The notes under the pieces were generated by a model, which was given only the letters and a program-made list of their open reading frames with translations, was not told where the DNA came from and searched no databases. Both the position numbers and the translations under genes were made by a program. From the IMG/VR virus record IMGVR_UViG_3300010885_020237, positions 29,678 through 93,677 of that record: a stretch of DNA of 64,000 bases; one strand, given 5' to 3'. Positions 32,298 to 42,622 of the stretch are shown in pieces. This DNA comes from a virus. The number at the start of each line of letters is the position of its first letter. The first letter of the stretch is position 1.

Positions 32298-32306
32298 TAT
32301 AAATAT
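32298..32306 (-). promoter_or_regulatory. candidate phage promoter (ATATATTTATATA) after terminator
   Basis: Directly follows a terminator hairpin on the minus strand and precedes the 98-aa gene by 27 nt. It is the second terminator-then-motif arrangement in the window, after 27.1 kb. Confidence 0.52.
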
Positions 32307-32310
32307 ATGA

Positions 32311-32354
32311 AAAAAGATTTGAGAATAAAAATTTATTTTATTTGTGACTCAAAT
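32311..32354 (-). terminator. intrinsic terminator after the 231-aa gene
   Basis: The minus strand pairs ATTTGAG with CTCAAAT (32348-32354 with 32317-32323) and, inside, AATAAAA with TTTTATT (32336-32342 with 32324-32330) around TAAAT, followed by CTTTTTT. It is a long A/T-rich hairpin with a T tract, 8 nt after the gene's stop. It ends the fibre transcript. Confidence 0.72.
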
Positions 32355-32362
32355 TATTTATT

Positions 32363-33058
32363 TTAATATCCGCAATATGAATTTTGTGTATCATCTGTTA
32401 TATATCCATAACTTGGTCCAGATGTTCCATACGATATTTCAAAATAACCTCCAGTCAGGGAATCACGACTCCAAGCACTTGTTATAGGTACGCCTGATCT
32501 AATTACTACATTATAAGCGGTTACTCCTGCACAATCTATCCAGAAATTAGCCACATAATAATAATATGTTATTGCGCAAGATTGAATTTGAGCAATTATA
32601 TTACTAGAAGAGCTTGTCATTAGAATAGCTTCATCTGTAGAAGAATTCCATATCCATAATCCAGAGAAATCACTAAATGTAGCAGGATAATATACTCCAC
32701 CGCTTAAATAATAAAGAGAACTTCCTACAGATAATGTTGAAGAAGATGAATAAAATGTTGATGAAGTTCCAGTAATATGGGCGCAAGCTTCATTTTGTGT
32801 AGCATAACCTTGTCTATTAAACTTCGGAGATATATAATAAATAGTAAAAGAATACAATGAAGTACACGCATGGCAATATGAATACCAACTAGCTAATGAT
32901 ACTGTTCCTGTAGATGGAGGTAGTGTTGGTGAATACGGATTTAAAGCCACATATCCTCCAGATCTAGCGATGTCCATATCAAAAGGAGCTTGAGTTGATA
33001 TACCCAATTCGATCCTTATATCATTCATACTTATTGTTCCACTAGCAGGTAAAGCCAT
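32363..33058 (-). CDS. virion/adhesin-type protein, 231 aa
   Basis: The N-terminal 65 residues (SGTISMNDIRIELGISTQAP; GTVSLASWYSYCHA) match a module that recurs at the start of phage tail or neck appendage proteins as I know them. The rest is Ser/Tyr-rich with several Cys (CAHITGTSS; IQSCAITYYYY; ending NSYCGY), suggesting a folded extracellular domain. It overlaps the stop of the 2997-aa fibre by 1 nt (TAATG), so the two are translationally coupled; it may be a fibre tip or cap. Confidence 0.7.
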   Translation of the reverse strand: MALPASGTISMNDIRIELGISTQAPFDMDIARSGGYVALNPYSPTLPPSTGTVSLASWYSYCHACTSLYSFTIYYISPKFNRQGYATQNEACAHITGTSSTFYSSSSTLSVGSSLYYLSGGVYYPATFSDFSGLWIWNSSTDEAILMTSSSSNIIAQIQSCAITYYYYVANFWIDCAGVTAYNVVIRSGVPITSAWSRDSLTGGYFEISYGTSGPSYGYITDDTQNSYCGY

Positions 33059-36000
33059 TACTTACTATTTATTAGATTTTTTAATTCTTCTATTTGGGAT
33101 TGTTGTTCTTTAATAGCTTCAATTAATAATCCGACTATATTTCCATACGCTACTGAGTATATGCCTTTATGATCTAAGCTAACTGCTTCAGGCAATACCT
33201 CTAGTAATTCTTGAGCAATAATTCCTGTATGTCTTTTATTTTTAAATTCTTCTTTTGCATCATTTCTTGTAAAAGTAACACCTCTTATAGCTTGTACTTT
33301 TTCTATAGCGTTAGGAATTAATTCTACATTATCCTTTAATCTTGCATCAGAATACGCTGTTACGTTTCCTCCTGCATAAAAATTACCGCCAATATTTAAA
33401 CTATCATAATAGGGATTAACATAAATTTCAGCTGTTCCAAAAACACCATTTCCACTACCCCATAATACTTGGTAATTACTATTACTATTATTATTATAGT
33501 TTATAGTTACATTACCTGCTGTTAAAGATGATGCTGTTCCAGTTAAACCTGCCCCTGATCCATTGAATTGACCTGATATCCAAATATTAGTAGATATAGC
33601 TGCCATTGTTACACCATTCTGCATGACTAACAATCCATGGCTACTTAAATTTGCTGCTTGACCACCTGCGGCAGGATAAGACCATGATAGTCCATATAAA
33701 TTGCCAGGAGTTGTACCATCCGCAGATAACCTATAAGCATCACCCATTGTAAATATTCCTTGAAATCTATATGCACTATATAAACCTACTAGTCCATAAC
33801 CATAGTTGGCATTTGTAAAAACATCAGAGCCTGATGCTAGATAAGTAGCTGAATAAACAGCTCCTCCAAAATAATTATATCCTGCTAAACTTTTAATACC
33901 TTTACCACCACCAACATGTAGAGAATAGCTAGAGTCTGTAACTGAACTATTGATACCCATACAAGCATTCCCTCTATTATAAAAAGTCCACCAAGTCCCT
34001 GATGGTTCATAGTAAATACCGCCATTCCCACTACTATCATACATCACAGGATTTACTTGGCTATATGCATCATAAAATCCACTATAACTATTTTTACTAT
34101 TAACAATTTTCCATTGAGTATAAGTTGAACTACCATTCCCTGTCCATCCTGCTGAATAAACAGAGTCATAAAATGTTGTAGCAACTACATAACTTCCAAA
34201 TGAACCTATTCCTGCAATTGTTTGATTACCTGACATATCTAATTGCCATCTATTAGCTGCAGCACTCCATCCTCCAATTCTTAATACATTATCAGCATCA
34301 AGACCAAAGTTTACTGCGTAATTACCTGCTCTATGAAAAGACATAAATGCAGAATTACCACCTGTTGCATAAACCTGAAGTCTTGCACTATCTAGAACTC
34401 CTGAATATGCGCCTTGATTAGTTTGATAATAAAATACATTAGTAAGTGTTGCCCCTCCTATAGGTACAGCATATGAGCTATAGTTAATTTCATCTAGCAT
34501 TATCTTCCAAGCAGTAAATGTATCTGTTTCATATATTCCTGTTCTAAATCTTAATGAAGTACCTCCATAATTTGGACTATATGGAGTATACAATTGAAGC
34601 GTTCCACCACCACCGCCTGAATAAGATTTCATGTTCATTACTGAACCATAACTAGGAAATCCTTCTGCTGCTGATACAAAACTATTTTGAATGCCATTCT
34701 GATAACTAGATGGTGCACTGGAATTACTCCAAACATAAGCTCCTAAAGCAGCTAACAGTGTAGTTGAAGTAGATGTAGTGGCATTACCACTTAATGCTCC
34801 TACAAATGTTACTGCATATACATTTCCTGCTCCTGTTCCGGGAACTGAACCTATTGTTAAATTGCCTGCATTTACAATTAATTTATTCGCATATACAGAA
34901 CCTCCATAAGTAGTTGCTTGTTGTAATCCCCAATCACCATAATTATAGCTATCACTAACCATTTTCCATGCTCTTGAATTACCATTCCCGTCAACCCACA
35001 TTATAAAACCACCACCATTTACGGCATTTGCAGTTTGAACAGATGAAGAAAATGTAGCTGCTCCTGTGGATTGATTTAAAGTTAATGCATCTATACCAAC
35101 TTCACTGTATATTATATAGTTATTAGAACTAAGATTTTCTCTCATTCCTACAAACCACTTAGCTGAGCCAGCCGTTTGATGAGATATACCATTATAATTT
35201 GTAACTGCAGCTCTATTTAAAATTAATCCATAACCGTTTGTAATATTAGATGTAATTGTACCTCCAATAGTTACATTACCACTAAAATATCCTGTTCCAC
35301 TTACACCCAAATTATACCCTAAACTTGTTGTTGCATTATTAATAGTAACCTGTCCACTACTGTTAGCAGTTATTGTCCAGGCAGCACTTGCAGCAACATA
35401 AATACCCATCATACTAGTACTAACAGCACCTATAAAGCCACCTTGTGTACTTGAACCAGCATAAGAACACCAAATACCAGGGGAGCCTGTGTTTATATAT
35501 GGATATGTTGTTCCGTCACCTATTGCTATTCTATTTAAAAATGAAACTGAAGCTGCTGTACTAGCGCCTCTGCCTGTTACAGTAGCTAATGTTTCACTTC
35601 CTGCTGTACCTGTAATATTAATTCCCCAAGTACCAGATGCCCCAGTGCCTGTTAGTGTTGGGGAGTAAGAGTTATAATTTGCGCTATGGAGAATTGTTCT
35701 CCAAGCATACCAACTACCATTATAACCTGCTCTCCATTGTAATGTTGTACTACTATAATAGTCTCCTTGTATTTGCCACATTGTATCACCACCGCCTAAA
35801 TGTAATACAGGAGCATAATTTAAATTACCACCAGCACCATTTTCATTTCTATATACAGCCGAACTTCCATTACTTACATTTACTGATCCATTACCTAAAC
35901 TTGTAAGTGTAATATTGCTTGCATTAGTTGCATTAGTTGCAGTAGCTGCATTACCTAATGTATTAAATGTTTGACCACTTATAAAACCTGCTATTGCTGC

Positions 36001-39000
36001 AGCTCCGAAAGTATAGGCATATCCATTACTATAAACACCAAGTAATGATGTTACTGTTGCTTGAGCACCTGTTGCAACATACATTGTGCCTAAACTAAAA
36101 GCTGTACCAAAAGTATAACCTGAAAGAGGTACAGCATATGAGGTATAGTTACCGGAGTGCAACATTTGATACCAAGTTGCATTCCAAGAACTATTAATAC
36201 CATTTCTTATTGCTAACCCCGGCAAACCTGATGCATTTACACCGCTATAATTACAAAAAGCTAATTGATAAGATGAATCGCCTGTACTTACAGATGTTCC
36301 ATCCCAGGGGGTATAGGTCATTACACCAACATAATTACCAGTTGCTCCTGTTATATATCCAGCTCCTGCAAAATCGAATCTTACTGTTCTTGGATTAGTA
36401 TTAGGTAATGATGTTGTAGATGGATTTCTTCCTCCATCCGGAGAATATATATAAGTTGCTGTTGTAGCGGTTGCAGCATTACCACTTATACTTATTCCCC
36501 ATGTACCACTATTGTAAACATATTGTGTGCCCGCTCCTATAGTGCTTCCTTTCCAAAAATTACCAGCAGAATCTACTGAAGCCGCTACGCCACTTGCTCC
36601 TGTTCCAAATACAATTCCAGCAGTACCACCATAGAAGTTTAAATATAATCCTCTAGCATCACCTGAGTCTAAATGCAGATTTCCATTTGTTGTAACTACA
36701 GAAGCGTAAAGATTTCCTGACACAGTTCTTCCATTACCACCAACTCTTAAATAAGATGACCATGTTGAATTTGGACCATATGTAACAAATGTGTCACCGG
36801 TTGATATTACATTACCCGTAAGAGTACCACCTGCTAAGGGTAAATAAGCGGTAGAAGTGTATGCATTAGAACCTAATCCTAAAAATGTTTGTACTTTAGC
36901 GGCCGTTGCAGAACGGTGATAATTATCACCAAACTTAGCCATAATATAAGTTATAGTTCCTTCACTTACATCATCAGATGTATTAACGTAACTATATAAT
37001 CCATAATTTCCAGTTATATGGCCACTAGCGTCTCTATAGACAATAGTATTAGCTGTAGCTGCTGTAGTAGGATTATTAAATCCTGATATAGAAGCAGCTG
37101 TACCTGTTACATTTATTCCCCAATTTCCACTAGCTCCACCACCTGTAAGAGTAGGAGAGTAAGATGTATAATTATTACTTGTTAATGGAGTATATCCTTG
37201 TGTATTGGTATTATCTCTATCATCAACATCATAAACAGTAGCAGATGAAAGATACCATGTGAGTGGTGAGCCAGAGCTAGGTGCAGGAGAACCAGATATA
37301 TAAAAGAACATCGTTGATGAAAATGTACCACTATCTCCGCACCTTACAACATAAACATAATCTTCATATTTACCGGTTCCAACATTATCAGTTACCCAAT
37401 AATTATTACCACCTGTGCCTGTTGAATTACTAGCCCAGTTAATTGTATATCCTGATGGTAATTTAGCTCTAAATACACATGCAAATGTTGCATTAGATCT
37501 AGTTTGTGTAGCAAAGTAAAATCCACCATAGCCTGGGTTTTGACCAGATCCTGTGTGTTGTATTTGCGCTTGATATCCGCTTGTTGATACTGCATAAGGA
37601 GCTGAAACTCTAGTTATTGTAACTGTGCCTGTACCATTATTATCGTAAACATTTAAACTATTTGTACCATAATTAAATGTTTCATCCAAATATATTTTTC
37701 TGCCTAATGAATATATTCTAGCAGCCATTCTATTTTGACCACTAGTACTTGTTCCATTTCCGGTAGTCCAGTTTAATAATCCAGCATTATAGCCACTCCA
37801 ATTAGTTGATGTAGTTGCTAATGTAGCAGTAGCCGCATTACCACTTATATTTGTTTGATCTCCTGTATTTGTTCCTGATGATGTTCCACTAAAATTGGAT
37901 GCTGATATTGTTGAACTAAATGTTGCTGCTCCTGTTACTGCCAATGTATATCCCATTGAAACAGCTCCTGTTGCTATATCATATATAAATGGCGGCGTAG
38001 TTCCACCATTATTTGTAAATCTTAATGCTGCGCCTGTATTATATAAAATCCCTGTTGCTCCACCAGTTGCAGCAAAATATAAAATTGGTACTGATTTTGA
38101 TATTGTAAGATCTCCTGTAAGAGTACCACCTGCTAATGGTAAGTAAGAACCACCTGTTGCAGGTGCATAATTAGATGTAGGAGTTGTTCCTCCACCTGCT
38201 AATAAGAAATAACTATCACTATATCCTGTTTTGATAAATCCACTGCCTGCCGTTATACTACTAGAAAATGTAGCTGCTCCTGTGGATGCTATTCTAAATT
38301 TAGGGGATGTACCATTATTATTTTGACTAATTGAAAAATCTTGTATAGTATCACCTGATATACCTGATGTTAAAAACCATTTTGTAGCACCAGTATATCC
38401 TTGTAATCCAACAGAAGCATATCCATTTGTAGCATGATAAATATCAAGCATAGCTCCAGGAGATGTAGTACCTATACCTACATTGCCCGATGTAGTAGCC
38501 ATAGTAACTGCGCCGCTTATTTTACTTGTTCCCGTTACATTCAACGCCGTGCTTCCGTCATCAGTTGCACCGTTAACGTTAAGGCGGGATGTAGTGGTTA
38601 TAACTCCCGAAAAATCAGCAGCACCCGCAAATATTTTTCCTGTCCCAACTCCTGGTATTGCACCAAAAGTCACAAATTCACCTCTTGGATTAATTAATAA
38701 ATAATACGGGGTTAGACTGCCTAGAACATAACCTTCAATTGCGGGATAACCATTTGGGCTAGAGCCTATTCTTGTCCCTATTCCATCGGGTGTATTTTCA
38801 GCAGTAACGCCATATTGTTTTGTTATTGCCCATCTAAAATTTCCACCTTTTGCTTCAATAATAGTGCTAAAATAACCCGCCCCCGCAACATTCAAAGCAT
38901 AACTAGCATCATCGGTTGCACCGTTTACGTTAACTCTGCTAGAGAATGTAGCTACTCCTGATGGAGCAAAATATAAAGCATCTGTAGCTGCAGAAGTAGT

Positions 39001-42000
39001 GTATAATGAAAACCCATCTTCTGAATTTTTACTTCTTTGACCTAAATACCATTTATTAGTACCCGCAGTAAGCCAAGTAAACATATTTTCTGTAGTAATA
39101 GCATTTCTAGCTAATACATGATAAGAATTAGTTCCACTATTACCTAGATTTAAAGTAAGTAATCCACTAAACGTAGCACTTGTTCCTGAAATTTGTTGAT
39201 TAAATACGTGAATACCAACATCAGCATTATACACTAAATTTGTTGCGTGTTGAATATATGCTTGCCTATCTCCTACTGCATTTAACCATTGAATATAAGG
39301 ATTTAATGCTTTTATTGAAAGTGGAGAACCCGTTGTTACATTAGAACTAAATGTAGCACTCCCTCCATTTGTTAATGTTATTATGTTTGCTTGTGTTCCA
39401 CTACCAATACTCCATTGTGTTGATGAAGTTAGTGTTCCTGCATACCAATTCTCATATCCTGCATTATACCAATTGACTTTAATTCCATTACCTGCTAATT
39501 GAATCGTTGAGCTAAACGTAGCGCTTGTACCACTCAATGCTCCTGTAAGAGTACCTCCTGTTAATGGTAAATAAGCAGTAGAGGTATAAGCGTTAGAACC
39601 AAGTCCTAAGAATGTTTGATATTGTGCCCATGTTCCAAATTCAACTCTACTATTTGTTGAATTATATATTAATGCAGAAGGAACAGTTCCACTTGTGTAT
39701 GTCGCTAAAGCAATAGCAAGACCATTCCATAAAGTACTATTAGCCACTGTACTTCCTGCTGCATAAAAATCTCCTGTATTATTATTTGCTGCTGTACCAA
39801 ATGTACGATACGCTACAAAGTCTCCTGTAGCTGAATTAGCAGCAGTGCCAAAAGTTCTATATGCTAATACGTCTGTACCTATTGCGAGTCCCAAATTAGT
39901 TCTTGCAGTAGCAGCAGTAGTTGCGGCTGTTCCACCATTTGCAATAGGTAAAGTTCCAGTTACATTAGTAGCTAAATTAACGCTTGACAAATATGAATTT
40001 GGATTAGACGCTAAATAATATGTGCTATTATCGTAGCTAATAGTGGTACCACTAATTTTTATAAATCCAGTTCCACTTAATGCTGCTTGTTTACCATTAA
40101 ACGTATTCCAATCTGTACTAGTTAAATAACCGTTTACTGAAGTAGTGGCAGCAGGAATTGATATAGCTGGTGTTGTTCCTCCGCTAGAAACTATTGGTGA
40201 AGTTCCTGTAACTGAGGTAACGTATCCTGCTAAAGATGGTGTACCAGTTAATTGACTATAAGGTAATGATAATGATGATAAAGTGGTTATTGTACTATTT
40301 GATGTAGCTGTAATATTTGCAGCCGTTCCACTTGTATTTTGATTTAAAGTAGGATATAGAGAGGTATTGGTAGGTAATGAAGTTAATCCTGATCCTTGAC
40401 CAATAAAAGATAATCCATTTATGTTACCATTAACAGTTAATGATCCTGTTATACCTACTGAACCAGTAAATGTTTGAGTATTTGATAATGAGTTTCCGAA
40501 TATATTTGAACCGCTGCTATAAACTACAGAACTAGATACAGTTTGAACTATTAATGTTTGCGCTGTAAGTGTCCCTGCAACTGTAAAATTATTAGCGTAT
40601 GAAGCTGTTGCTGCATAAGATGCACTTGTTGCATTAGTTGCAGATATTGCGAATGTTGCATATGAAGCTGTTGATGCATAAGAAGCGCTTGTTGCATTTA
40701 AAGCGTATGATGATGATGTAGTAGATGCTGCGTATGAAGCACTAACTGCGTTTAAAATATATGATGCTGTTTGAGCGTTAGCTACGTATGAAGCTGTAGC
40801 AGCGTAAGATGCACTAATGGCCTTTAATGAGTAAGACGCAGTTGCTGCTGTTTGTGCAAAATCTGCATATGACGCTGATGCAATAGATCCAGATTGAGAC
40901 ACAGATACACTAAATGTGGTACCATTAGCTTTAGTAAAAGTAATCGTATCAATCGCAGCAGATGCGGTTATTATGGCATTTGGTGTATATGAAGAGGTTA
41001 ATGCGTATGATGCAGAAGTAGCATTAATAGCGTATGAAGAGGTTGTTGCATAAGATGCACTTACTGATGCTGTTGGTACATTAAGCGCATACGAAGCTGT
41101 TACTGCGTATGATGCAGATGATATTGATCCTGTAATTCCATTGGTTACTATAAGAGATCCTGTAACAGTAGTATTTCCCTGTACTCTCATTGAACCTGAT
41201 ACGTCTAATCTGTATCCAGAATCAGTAGTTGAGTTACCAATAGATACATTTAAGGTAGGTCCAAACATAGTCATCCCTAATCCAGTAATTAGATTACCAA
41301 AAGATAAACCATAATATTGATCAGCGTATCTACCACCTTGTAGAGTTAAATAACCGTTTGTTTGATCTAAGAATACGTTTGCTCCAAAATTATTGTATTG
41401 GAAATCCATGTAAGCGGGTACATTACCTGGATTCAATCTTATTCTACCTCCGTAAGCACCGGTGGCAATAACTCTCATCGTGTCAACCTGTCCTGCATAT
41501 AATCCCGCTGTATAACCTGGGTCAACATATAATCCATATCCAACAGTACCTGCTAGATTACTTGGTGCATTAACTCCAATTAATACTGATCCATTATCCC
41601 AAACTGATAAACCATTTTGGCCTGTTTTGCTTACTAAGCTAACAAAAGGAGATACAGGCGTTGTATTAACCGTATTAAAGGCTGCTGAGCTGCTTACCAC
41701 TAAGCTACCAGTTATTATAGCGCTTCCTGTATAAGGAAACGTATTGGAGTTTGGTGCATTTAAAACATATGACGCAGTTAAAGCATACGATGAACTTACA
41801 GAATTCTTAACATATGAAGCTGTTGAAGCGTAAGAGGCAGAAGCTATGAATCCATTTAAATATGATGCTGTTTGCGCATAAGATGCACTAGTAATAGCGC
41901 CACTAAATGATCCAGTAAAAGATCCCGTAAAACTTCCTGATAAAAAAGTATTAATGGGTTCTGGCGATATTTGTTGATTATTACCAACACTTACTGATGT

Positions 42001-42051
42001 AAAATTAACACTCGCAGACTGTTGCGCTATCAGGTTCCAAATTTGAGGCAT
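33058..42051 (-). CDS. giant tail fibre with C-terminal S74 chaperone, 2997 aa
   Basis: Receptor-binding or side-tail fibre. The N-terminal ~30 residues (MPQIWNLIAQQSASVNFTSV) are the likely attachment end. Residues ~35-470 hold ASY(A/V)xxA repeats and TGSLxVxGS stretches. The middle is a long Ser/Gly/Thr/Asn beta-repeat shaft with recurrent units such as YLPLAGGTLTG, GTAASISG-like segments and NVNGATDD. The last ~100 residues (YSDARLKDNVELIPNAIEKV through IAQELLEVLPEAV to a helical KEQQSQIEELKNL end) are an intramolecular chaperone of endosialidase type (peptidase S74) with the self-cleavage Ser of SDARLK. Such chaperones trimerise the fibre and are cut off. It is the largest gene in the window. 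Confidence 0.93.
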   Translation of the reverse strand: MPQIWNLIAQQSASVNFTSVSVGNNQQISPEPINTFLSGSFTGSFTGSFSGAITSASYAQTASYLNGFIASASYASTASYVKNSVSSSYALTASYVLNAPNSNTFPYTGSAIITGSLVVSSSAAFNTVNTTPVSPFVSLVSKTGQNGLSVWDNGSVLIGVNAPSNLAGTVGYGLYVDPGYTAGLYAGQVDTMRVIATGAYGGRIRLNPGNVPAYMDFQYNNFGANVFLDQTNGYLTLQGGRYADQYYGLSFGNLITGLGMTMFGPTLNVSIGNSTTDSGYRLDVSGSMRVQGNTTVTGSLIVTNGITGSISSASYAVTASYALNVPTASVSASYATTSSYAINATSASYALTSSYTPNAIITASAAIDTITFTKANGTTFSVSVSQSGSIASASYADFAQTAATASYSLKAISASYAATASYVANAQTASYILNAVSASYAASTTSSSYALNATSASYASTASYATFAISATNATSASYAATASYANNFTVAGTLTAQTLIVQTVSSSVVYSSGSNIFGNSLSNTQTFTGSVGITGSLTVNGNINGLSFIGQGSGLTSLPTNTSLYPTLNQNTSGTAANITATSNSTITTLSSLSLPYSQLTGTPSLAGYVTSVTGTSPIVSSGGTTPAISIPAATTSVNGYLTSTDWNTFNGKQAALSGTGFIKISGTTISYDNSTYYLASNPNSYLSSVNLATNVTGTLPIANGGTAATTAATARTNLGLAIGTDVLAYRTFGTAANSATGDFVAYRTFGTAANNNTGDFYAAGSTVANSTLWNGLAIALATYTSGTVPSALIYNSTNSRVEFGTWAQYQTFLGLGSNAYTSTAYLPLTGGTLTGALSGTSATFSSTIQLAGNGIKVNWYNAGYENWYAGTLTSSTQWSIGSGTQANIITLTNGGSATFSSNVTTGSPLSIKALNPYIQWLNAVGDRQAYIQHATNLVYNADVGIHVFNQQISGTSATFSGLLTLNLGNSGTNSYHVLARNAITTENMFTWLTAGTNKWYLGQRSKNSEDGFSLYTTSAATDALYFAPSGVATFSSRVNVNGATDDASYALNVAGAGYFSTIIEAKGGNFRWAITKQYGVTAENTPDGIGTRIGSSPNGYPAIEGYVLGSLTPYYLLINPRGEFVTFGAIPGVGTGKIFAGAADFSGVITTTSRLNVNGATDDGSTALNVTGTSKISGAVTMATTSGNVGIGTTSPGAMLDIYHATNGYASVGLQGYTGATKWFLTSGISGDTIQDFSISQNNNGTSPKFRIASTGAATFSSSITAGSGFIKTGYSDSYFLLAGGGTTPTSNYAPATGGSYLPLAGGTLTGDLTISKSVPILYFAATGGATGILYNTGAALRFTNNGGTTPPFIYDIATGAVSMGYTLAVTGAATFSSTISASNFSGTSSGTNTGDQTNISGNAATATLATTSTNWSGYNAGLLNWTTGNGTSTSGQNRMAARIYSLGRKIYLDETFNYGTNSLNVYDNNGTGTVTITRVSAPYAVSTSGYQAQIQHTGSGQNPGYGGFYFATQTRSNATFACVFRAKLPSGYTINWASNSTGTGGNNYWVTDNVGTGKYEDYVYVVRCGDSGTFSSTMFFYISGSPAPSSGSPLTWYLSSATVYDVDDRDNTNTQGYTPLTSNNYTSYSPTLTGGGASGNWGINVTGTAASISGFNNPTTAATANTIVYRDASGHITGNYGLYSYVNTSDDVSEGTITYIMAKFGDNYHRSATAAKVQTFLGLGSNAYTSTAYLPLAGGTLTGNVISTGDTFVTYGPNSTWSSYLRVGGNGRTVSGNLYASVVTTNGNLHLDSGDARGLYLNFYGGTAGIVFGTGASGVAASVDSAGNFWKGSTIGAGTQYVYNSGTWGISISGNAATATTATYIYSPDGGRNPSTTSLPNTNPRTVRFDFAGAGYITGATGNYVGVMTYTPWDGTSVSTGDSSYQLAFCNYSGVNASGLPGLAIRNGINSSWNATWYQMLHSGNYTSYAVPLSGYTFGTAFSLGTMYVATGAQATVTSLLGVYSNGYAYTFGAAAIAGFISGQTFNTLGNAATATNATNASNITLTSLGNGSVNVSNGSSAVYRNENGAGGNLNYAPVLHLGGGDTMWQIQGDYYSSTTLQWRAGYNGSWYAWRTILHSANYNSYSPTLTGTGASGTWGINITGTAGSETLATVTGRGASTAASVSFLNRIAIGDGTTYPYINTGSPGIWCSYAGSSTQGGFIGAVSTSMMGIYVAASAAWTITANSSGQVTINNATTSLGYNLGVSGTGYFSGNVTIGGTITSNITNGYGLILNRAAVTNYNGISHQTAGSAKWFVGMRENLSSNNYIIYSEVGIDALTLNQSTGAATFSSSVQTANAVNGGGFIMWVDGNGNSRAWKMVSDSYNYGDWGLQQATTYGGSVYANKLIVNAGNLTIGSVPGTGAGNVYAVTFVGALSGNATTSTSTTLLAALGAYVWSNSSAPSSYQNGIQNSFVSAAEGFPSYGSVMNMKSYSGGGGGTLQLYTPYSPNYGGTSLRFRTGIYETDTFTAWKIMLDEINYSSYAVPIGGATLTNVFYYQTNQGAYSGVLDSARLQVYATGGNSAFMSFHRAGNYAVNFGLDADNVLRIGGWSAAANRWQLDMSGNQTIAGIGSFGSYVVATTFYDSVYSAGWTGNGSSTYTQWKIVNSKNSYSGFYDAYSQVNPVMYDSSGNGGIYYEPSGTWWTFYNRGNACMGINSSVTDSSYSLHVGGGKGIKSLAGYNYFGGAVYSATYLASGSDVFTNANYGYGLVGLYSAYRFQGIFTMGDAYRLSADGTTPGNLYGLSWSYPAAGGQAANLSSHGLLVMQNGVTMAAISTNIWISGQFNGSGAGLTGTASSLTAGNVTINYNNNSNSNYQVLWGSGNGVFGTAEIYVNPYYDSLNIGGNFYAGGNVTAYSDARLKDNVELIPNAIEKVQAIRGVTFTRNDAKEEFKNKRHTGIIAQELLEVLPEAVSLDHKGIYSVAYGNIVGLLIEAIKEQQSQIEELKNLINSK
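40560..41920 (-). repeat. ASYA-type short tandem coding repeats in the fibre gene
   Basis: Within the fibre N-terminus many units of about 10 codons encode ASYAxxASYVxNA-like peptides, seen in DNA as recurrent gcatatgaagctgtt-like blocks (plus strand). They cluster in about 40600-41120 and 41750-41910. Similar units recur in the gene at 60317-64000. The repeats probably form a regular triple-stranded shaft and are likely recombination hot spots between fibre genes. Confidence 0.7.
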
Positions 42052-42067
42052 TAATTAGCAGTTTAAG

Positions 42068-42076
42068 TATAAATAT
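42068..42076 (-). promoter_or_regulatory. ATATTTATA motif before giant fibre gene
   Basis: Minus strand GATATTTATACTTAAAC, 16 nt before the fibre ATG and 14 nt after the DUF2061 stop. It would let the 9-kb fibre gene be transcribed independently of the sulfation-type cassette. Confidence 0.45.
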
Positions 42077-42090
42077 CCACAGAATTATAA

Positions 42091-42297
42091 CTAGCGCCTT
42101 AATCCAAATTTAATATATTTATACCACGTTCTTTCATGTAGATAATATACAAATGGTTTAATTAATAATTCTGCTAAACTAAACGTAGCGCTCATCTTAA
42201 TGCTTCCCGTGCTCACCCATATGATTAAAAATCCAATCAATGTACTAATCAGTCTATAACTTATAGTCTTAGCCAGGTGTCTCTTATGCTGTACCAT
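42091..42297 (-). CDS. DUF2061 membrane protein, 68 aa
   Basis: I start at MVQHKRHLAKTISYRLISTL. The family pattern is clear: an N-terminal basic helix (KRHLAKTISYRL), a membrane segment (ISTLIGFLIIWVSTGS), a second hydrophobic helix (ATFSLAELLIKPFVYYL), and the signature LHERTWYKYIKFG. The function of DUF2061 is unknown. Its start lies inside the end of the nucleotidyltransferase gene (14-nt overlap), so it is translated as part of the kinase-sulfotransferase cassette and may be its membrane partner. Confidence 0.82.
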   Translation of the reverse strand: MVQHKRHLAKTISYRLISTLIGFLIIWVSTGSIKMSATFSLAELLIKPFVYYLHERTWYKYIKFGLRR

Positions 42298-42622
42298 TGC
42301 GTATTGATGTTCCGCTGATGCTAATAATATCAGCAGGAGGTTCATGATAGATTACTTCGTATCCAACTCCTCTACCATAGTTTACTGATTCTATGTCAGG
42401 GATGATAGAAATAAATAGTTTTCCAGTATGTAATAGATCCAATAACTCTATTTTTAATTCATCAAGTACTTGGTGCGCAGTCTTTGGATTATTCTCGTCT
42501 TGTTCAACGTCTCTAATGGCTAGCCAGACATTTTTACCCCTATTTAATTGTTGATCAATCAACCATCTGTGGCCTTTGTGCCATGTTTGCCATCTTCCGA
42601 TGAATAATGCGTATTTTTTCAT
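42284..42622 (-). CDS. HxGH nucleotidyltransferase, 112 aa
   Basis: Cytidylyltransferase-like superfamily enzyme transferring a nucleotide. The HxGH motif is at TWHKGHRWLI (~residues 14-23), the middle has AIRDVEQDENNPKTAHQ and DIESVNYGRGVGYEV, and the C-terminal ISGTSIRNG corresponds to the ISSTxxR motif. The length (112) is minimal for the fold. It overlaps the kinase start by 4 nt (ATGA) and the DUF2061 start by 14 nt. Small enzymes of this pattern accompany APS-kinase-like genes in marine phages and bacteria as I recall. It might make the substrate of the kinase, but it lacks the size of an ATP sulfurylase, and the substrate is unknown. Confidence 0.8.
   Translation of the reverse strand: MKKYALFIGRWQTWHKGHRWLIDQQLNRGKNVWLAIRDVEQDENNPKTAHQVLDELKIELLDLLHTGKLFISIIPDIESVNYGRGVGYEVIYHEPPADIISISGTSIRNGTA

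Noticed and set aside
40560-41920. Regular short repeats that could be taken for a CRISPR array
   Set aside because: Units are in-frame multiples of codons encoding ASYA-type peptides inside a continuous 9-kb ORF; there are no equal-length spacers or cas genes.
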